From an uncultured Eubacteriales bacterium (GTDB lineage: Bacteria; Bacillota; Clostridia; Oscillospirales; Oscillospiraceae), in NCBI GenBank assembly GCA_900543625.1, contig UQSF01000012.1, positions 1 through 64,000 of the forward strand: a stretch of 64,000 bases of DNA, read 5' to 3'. The notes under the pieces were generated by a model that was not told where the DNA came from, made no database searches, and saw only the letters and a program-made list of their open reading frames with translations. Shown here piece by piece: positions 60,383 to 64,000 of this stretch (its first letter is position 1; each line of letters opens with the position of its first letter). The translations under genes were made by a program, and so were the position numbers.

Positions 60383-60410
60383 ATTATACGCAGATCCCGT
60401 CGGAAGTCAA
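60383..60410 (-). promoter_or_regulatory. tetR promoter
   Basis: On the minus strand TTGACT (60410-60405), a 16-bp spacer and TATAAT (60388-60383). Confidence 0.75.
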
Positions 60411-60470
60411 GTACAAAAACCGACAAAAAGCCATACGCCTCCCGGCCCATTCCACTGCCCCTTGCATGCA

Positions 60471-60505
60471 CGACAGCGAAGGCGCGCAAAGCGCCTTCGC
60501 TGTCG
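60471..60505. terminator. Hairpin downstream of the 60.6-61.5 kb gene
   Basis: A 15-bp perfect stem CGACAGCGAAGGCGC/GCGCCTTCGCTGTCG with a GCAAA loop. There is no clear T-run on either side. It is the main structure in the 190-bp gap between the tetR promoter and the next gene. Confidence 0.5.
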
Positions 60506-60600
60506 ATATCCGTTTTCAGTGCTCCCGCGCTGCTGCGCGGACATGCGCCCGACCCCGGCAGCAGCCGCTGCCGGCCAAAGGGGCATGCCGTCCACCGCCT

Positions 60601-61479
60601 CTACAGATCGCGGAATACGTCGATCATCCCCGCAAACCACGACAGCTCGCCTGCAAAGCGGCAGCGCAGCTGCGCCGGGTCTTCATTCCCCTTGCCGACA
60701 TCGAAAAAGCCGCGTCCGCTGTGAACGGCAAGGTACAGTCTGCCATCGTGATTGAGATTCACGGCAAATTTCCCGAAGGCGGAATCCGCCAGCGTCAGGA
60801 TCCGCGCCGCACGGTCGGGCATCAGGATGCGCAGAGCGGCGGCTTCATCGCCGCAGCTCACGCAAAAGCGCCTGTCAAAGTCCTCATTGCCCGTTGGGAC
60901 GGTTTTGACGCTCAGAAACCTGTCCAGCCCCGCTCTCGGCCAGATGGTCAGCCATGTGGGAATTTCGCGCTCAAGCTCACACAGCAGCCACTGGCCGGTA
61001 TAGACCTCATGCTCGGTTTTCTCCCACTGTCCGCTTTCCTCGCGCTGAAACGCGTCCACCTCCGTCAGCTTGACGGTGCACAGCTCCGTAGTCAGTCCCT
61101 GATATGTCCCGCGGATGTACCCGCTGCCGCTGCAATAGCTGTGGCCGGGCAGCGGGATGTTCGTGTCCTCGGCGTTGAGAAGATGCGCGGCGGGATCGAT
61201 CTGCACGTTTTCGAACACGGCACTCACCACATCCGGCGCGATCGCCCGGAAAGTCTGCTGCCCCGCCTGTTCTCTGGTTTTTCTCTGTATCGTCTGTCCC
61301 AGTGCGAGGATCACACCGCCCAAAATGACCGGCACAATGTTGCCGCCCAGGACCATGCCCGCCACAGCGATGACCACTCCCACCAGGGAGAGGAGTTTTC
61401 CGGCCAGTTTGCCGCTCCTGTGCCTGCGCAGCTGCTGCGAGAGCGCCTCGTCTGTCATGCTTCTGTCCTTTTCTTCCAT
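60601..61479 (-). CDS. Hypothetical membrane protein, possibly DUF3137-like
   Basis: 292 aa from ATG 61479 behind AAGGAG. A short cytoplasmic start (MTDEALSQQLRRHRSG) is followed by two membrane helices (about 30-65) and a soluble domain of some 220 residues. The segment YCSGSGYIRGTYQGLTTELC and the C-terminal GRLYLAVHSGRGFFDV resemble DUF3137 proteins in layout; this is a weak recall. It lies 10 bp after a gene whose start is similar (MTDAELSKRL), so the two may work together. Confidence 0.6.
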   Translation of the reverse strand: MEEKDRSMTDEALSQQLRRHRSGKLAGKLLSLVGVVIAVAGMVLGGNIVPVILGGVILALGQTIQRKTREQAGQQTFRAIAPDVVSAVFENVQIDPAAHLLNAEDTNIPLPGHSYCSGSGYIRGTYQGLTTELCTVKLTEVDAFQREESGQWEKTEHEVYTGQWLLCELEREIPTWLTIWPRAGLDRFLSVKTVPTGNEDFDRRFCVSCGDEAAALRILMPDRAARILTLADSAFGKFAVNLNHDGRLYLAVHSGRGFFDVGKGNEDPAQLRCRFAGELSWFAGMIDVFRDL

Positions 61480-61489
61480 ACCCTTCTCC

Positions 61490-62011
61490 TTATTCCGCCG
61501 CACCGGTCAAAGCCGGGCTCGCCTTGAGCTGATCCAGCACACAGCACATCTCCTGCAGCGAACGGACGTAGCTCCGGCGCACCGCGTCAAGCTCGCGCAG
61601 ATCCACGCTGCATGTCTCCCATTCGCCGTCGAGCAGATGCAGTGCCTTCATGAACGGCTCGTCAATGCGCATTTCCGGCGTGTGGATATCCGGACCGAAG
61701 GTTTTCTCCCATTCCGAGCGAAAATAGTCTCCCATCTGCTCGTGCATCAGCGCTTTCAGCTTTTTCTGTGCCCCGCCGCCGAAAACGACCGCACAGCAGA
61801 CCCCGCCGAAAAACAGCACCGTCACAAGGATCGCCCTGAGCAATGCAGCCTGCACCGCAAAAAAGCAAACGGTACCGCTCACTGCGCCGGCCAGCCCCAC
61901 CAGAAGCCAGGCGGCAGACCGCCTCTGGAGGCCGCCGAGCCGCTTTGACAGCTCCGCATCCGTCATGCGTCCGGCATCCGGCGCGGCAAAAGCGCTGCGT
62001 TTTTTGTCCAT
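61490..62011 (-). CDS. Hypothetical two-helix membrane protein
   Basis: 173 aa. Residues 15-30 (RMTDAELSKRLGGLQRRS) resemble the start of the following gene's product. Two membrane helices occupy about 33-54 and 57-77, and a charged helical domain of some 90 residues ends the protein. The family is not recognised. It is probably a truncated paralogue or partner of the next protein. Confidence 0.6.
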   Translation of the reverse strand: MDKKRSAFAAPDAGRMTDAELSKRLGGLQRRSAAWLLVGLAGAVSGTVCFFAVQAALLRAILVTVLFFGGVCCAVVFGGGAQKKLKALMHEQMGDYFRSEWEKTFGPDIHTPEMRIDEPFMKALHLLDGEWETCSVDLRELDAVRRSYVRSLQEMCCVLDQLKASPALTGAAE

Positions 62012-62024
62012 CGCCGCGCCGCCC

Positions 62025-63098
62025 TCAGTCGCAGAGGTCGAAAAACAGGCAGCTGTAGGGGTCTAAGGTATCGATGTCCAGAATGGCCGCCTCCGGACAG
62101 ATGCTGTCGAGCTGCATGCGTTTGGCACTCTCCTTGTAGGTCAGCGGCTGTGCCTCGGCGGCAAAGATCAGCCCGTTATAATCCTCCGGGATATAGACCA
62201 CATAGCTCTTGGTCAGAACCTGCGCCCAGTCGCTGACGTTATACTCCCATTCGGTCGAATAGGCGAATTCAATGAGATAGCTGCTGCCCTGCCAGCTGAT
62301 GGTGTAGAGATAGTAGTTTTCTCCGCGCTGACTGTTGCCGTAGGCCGTTGAGGCGGTGAGCCACGTGCCGGTATAATAGTCATAGAGCTCGCTGCTCGTG
62401 ACGGTGATGTACTGCTGGTCGAAATACGGAATGGCTCCCTCCGGAATGTAGCAAATGGCATCAAAGTGCAGCTCGCGGATGCCGTCGTGCGTGTAGTCAC
62501 CGTTTTTGACGATCTCCCAGTAGCAGTCGTCGGTGTTGTAGCCGTCACCAAGTCCGGAATAGCTGCAGACCCCGTCCTCGAGCAGGAACGTGCCCATCTC
62601 CACGGCGGCATTGATCTGAAGACCGTTTTTTGTGAAATACGGCTGGCTGCTCAGCACACCGTCACCGACCGCGACCGTGGACAGATCCTCCCGGAAGACA
62701 TAGCGCTCGACCGGGTCCCAGATCCAGATCATCTCGGTCGTATCGCCGCTCTTGTGCAGGAAGCGCACCAGCACGTCGCTCTCGCCGTCGCCGTCGATAT
62801 CGTCAAAGGAGATAGCGTGAAACGCCTCCTCCGCATCGGGGATGCTCACGGGAAAAGACACGCTGTCGAACAGCACCTGCTCCGGCATGTCCCGGTAGAA
62901 CGCCGCGCTGCTCTCACTCACCGTGACCAGCACATCCACGCTGTCACCGTCATGGGTGATGGTGCCGCTGTCGACCACCGCGCCGCTGGCGCGCCAGTCG
63001 TCTCCTGCAGTGTCGTCGGATTTGCCGCAGGCGGCGGCGCTCAGGCACAGCGCCAGCACCAGCGCAGAGGCAATCAGATGTCTCCATCGTTGTTTCAT
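62025..63098 (-). CDS. Hypothetical lipoprotein with a calcium-type repeat
   Basis: 357 aa from ATG 63098 behind GGGAGGA. A lipoprotein signal (LIASALVLALCLSAAAC) precedes CGKSDD. The body contains FDDIDGDGESDVLVRF, the Asp-rich pattern of FG-GAP/EF-type calcium loops, and many Tyr/Trp/Asp residues as in extracellular beta proteins. I cannot assign a function. It is followed by the membrane-protein pair on the same strand. Confidence 0.75.
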   Translation of the reverse strand: MKQRWRHLIASALVLALCLSAAACGKSDDTAGDDWRASGAVVDSGTITHDGDSVDVLVTVSESSAAFYRDMPEQVLFDSVSFPVSIPDAEEAFHAISFDDIDGDGESDVLVRFLHKSGDTTEMIWIWDPVERYVFREDLSTVAVGDGVLSSQPYFTKNGLQINAAVEMGTFLLEDGVCSYSGLGDGYNTDDCYWEIVKNGDYTHDGIRELHFDAICYIPEGAIPYFDQQYITVTSSELYDYYTGTWLTASTAYGNSQRGENYYLYTISWQGSSYLIEFAYSTEWEYNVSDWAQVLTKSYVVYIPEDYNGLIFAAEAQPLTYKESAKRMQLDSICPEAAILDIDTLDPYSCLFFDLCD

Positions 63099-63149
63099 GA
63101 TCCTGTCCTCCCTTTCTGTCTCTTTGTCCGATGGCAAATGCCCTTGCCG

Positions 63150-63884
63150 TCACGCCATTTTCTGATAATAATCGTACTCGCCGCCCCAATACATCGTACT
63201 GCTGTCGATGAGGGTGAAGTCATAGGTGACATCTGCAAATCTCGTGGAAACGGCGTAATACAGCGTCTCCTCGCCGCTGCGCTCCACCCGAATCGTGCCG
63301 CAGTCCACCATGGTGGGATCGCCGTCGCCGCCGGGACGCTCCATCAGCTCCCATCCGCCGGTCTGATCGATCACGAGGATGCTGGGCGCGTCGGCCTCGG
63401 CATCCAGATACCACGTGCCGGCCAGCGTCTCAAAGCCGGTGTCGCCGATCGTCTCCCCCGGTAGATCGCCGCTCACCTTCGCAAACGTGCCGAGGCTCAC
63501 CACGTCCAGCGCGCCGGCCTCGTCGAGCCGGCTGCGGTAGGCAACGCCGTCGTGCTCGTTGTAAAAATAATCACAGCCGTAGTCCGGAACGAACTGGATA
63601 AAGCCGCTGGCGGTCACCTCGTCGCCGGCATCGTAGAGCGCAAAGCGCACCTCGTCGCCGTCGCCGCCGGCCTCAACGAGCATCGTGCTGCCGTCGTCGC
63701 CCGCCCACGTGCCGCCGTAGTCAGACAGGCTCGCCATCCGCTCGCTGTCCTTGACCATGCCCTCAAAGGAATCGGGCGCGGCATCCGTGTCGGTGTCGGT
63801 ATCGCCGCCGCTTCCGCAGGCGGCCAAGCTCAGGCACAGCGCCAGCAGCAATGCGGGAAGCAGGTATTTTATAAAGCGTCTCAT
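63150..63884 (-). CDS. Hypothetical lipoprotein
   Basis: 244 aa from ATG 63884 behind AAAGGAG. Signal peptide with lipobox LSLAAC, then an Asp/Thr-rich linker (GGDTDTDTDAAPDS). The rest is beta-rich with two similar halves (each containing GTWAGDDGS- or GTWYLDAEA-type strands), as in lipocalin-like or META-type surface proteins. No family is assigned. The lipobox region and linker resemble those of the next lipoprotein, so they may have a common origin. Confidence 0.7.
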   Translation of the reverse strand: MRRFIKYLLPALLLALCLSLAACGSGGDTDTDTDAAPDSFEGMVKDSERMASLSDYGGTWAGDDGSTMLVEAGGDGDEVRFALYDAGDEVTASGFIQFVPDYGCDYFYNEHDGVAYRSRLDEAGALDVVSLGTFAKVSGDLPGETIGDTGFETLAGTWYLDAEADAPSILVIDQTGGWELMERPGGDGDPTMVDCGTIRVERSGEETLYYAVSTRFADVTYDFTLIDSSTMYWGGEYDYYQKMA

Positions 63885-63915
63885 TGTGTGTTTCTCCTTT
63901 TTCAAATCAACTGTG

Positions 63916-63999
63916 TCAATGCTCCTGTTCCGCCATGGACAATATCTCATCGTGGCTCAGCTCCACATCACCGAAGCGGACAAAAATGCCGTTGGTCAC
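63916..63999 (-). CDS. C-terminal end of an unidentified protein, partial
   Basis: 27 codons and a TGA are open to the window edge on the minus strand (…GIFVRFGDVELSHDEILS…). The composition is normal for a coding end and the following gene has its own binding site. Too little is visible to name it. Confidence 0.45.
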   Translation of the reverse strand: MTNGIFVRFGDVELSHDEILSMAEQEH

Positions 64000-64000
64000 G

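Noticed and set aside
1..64000. tRNA, rRNA, CRISPR arrays, complete IS elements or prophage genes
   Set aside because: Looked for cloverleaf ends with CCA, regularly spaced repeats, transposase motifs and phage structural genes; none was found.

Overview
The window is GC-rich bacterial chromosome. It carries PolC, a pyrH-frr-uppS-cdsA-dxr-rseP-ispG-polC block, a perfect CIRCE element, an S-layer-homology (SLH) surface protein and strong AGGAGG ribosome binding sites. Together these point to a Gram-positive anaerobe of the Clostridia (Bacillota), most like the GC-rich Oscillospirales/Oscillospiraceae. No rRNA, tRNA, CRISPR array or complete insertion sequence was seen.

Layout. (1) 1-13.3 kb is mixed: the end of a corrinoid-activation protein, a homocysteine-type methyltransferase, a low-GC type II restriction-modification pair, an EamA transporter, a CIRCE-controlled small heat-shock protein, a frameshifted rlmA-like gene, a polar amino acid ABC transporter, a GIY-YIG protein, a cytidylate-kinase-like protein and a large SLH protein. 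(2) 13.4-23.7 kb is the housekeeping block on the minus strand. (3) 23.8-42.2 kb is the main find: a full bile-acid-inducible (bai) type gene set rearranged into several transcription units around a divergent control region. The minus-strand unit is baiA-baiB-baiG-baiF-second baiF-SDR-7alpha-HSDH-like. Next to it lie an AraC regulator with a co-translated cupin protein, and baiH alone. The plus-strand unit is baiCD-baiE-ATP-grasp-SnoaL-SnoaL. (4) 42.3-53.2 kb is a plus-strand surface-polymer operon: ATP-grasp ligases, a Na+/solute symporter with a 34-aa partner, polysaccharide pyruvyl transferase, two glycosyltransferases, a TupA-like ligase, an opine dehydrogenase, rfbC and rfbD. (5) 53.3-58.5 kb is a second bai-type unit: a LysR regulator divergent from an SDR, a third BaiF/CaiB CoA-transferase and an FMN/FAD flavoprotein, the composition of the Clostridium scindens baiJKL cluster. 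(6) 58.5-64 kb holds a TetR-controlled pair of membrane proteins and a run of hypothetical membrane proteins and lipoproteins.

How the genes fit together. By homology, BaiG imports the primary bile acid and BaiB makes its CoA thioester. BaiA oxidises the 3-OH, BaiCD introduces the 3-oxo-delta4 system, and BaiE removes the 7alpha-OH. BaiF-type transferases recycle CoA between acids, and BaiH with BaiCD and BaiA carries out the reductive half. The additional HSDH, two more NTF2-fold dehydratase-like proteins and the baiJKL-like unit could widen the substrate range (7beta-OH, other stereoisomers, allo products). That extension is inference. Identification of BaiB, BaiCD, BaiE and BaiH rests on recalled similarity to the C. 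scindens proteins over their whole length, including conserved catalytic residues; no search was run.
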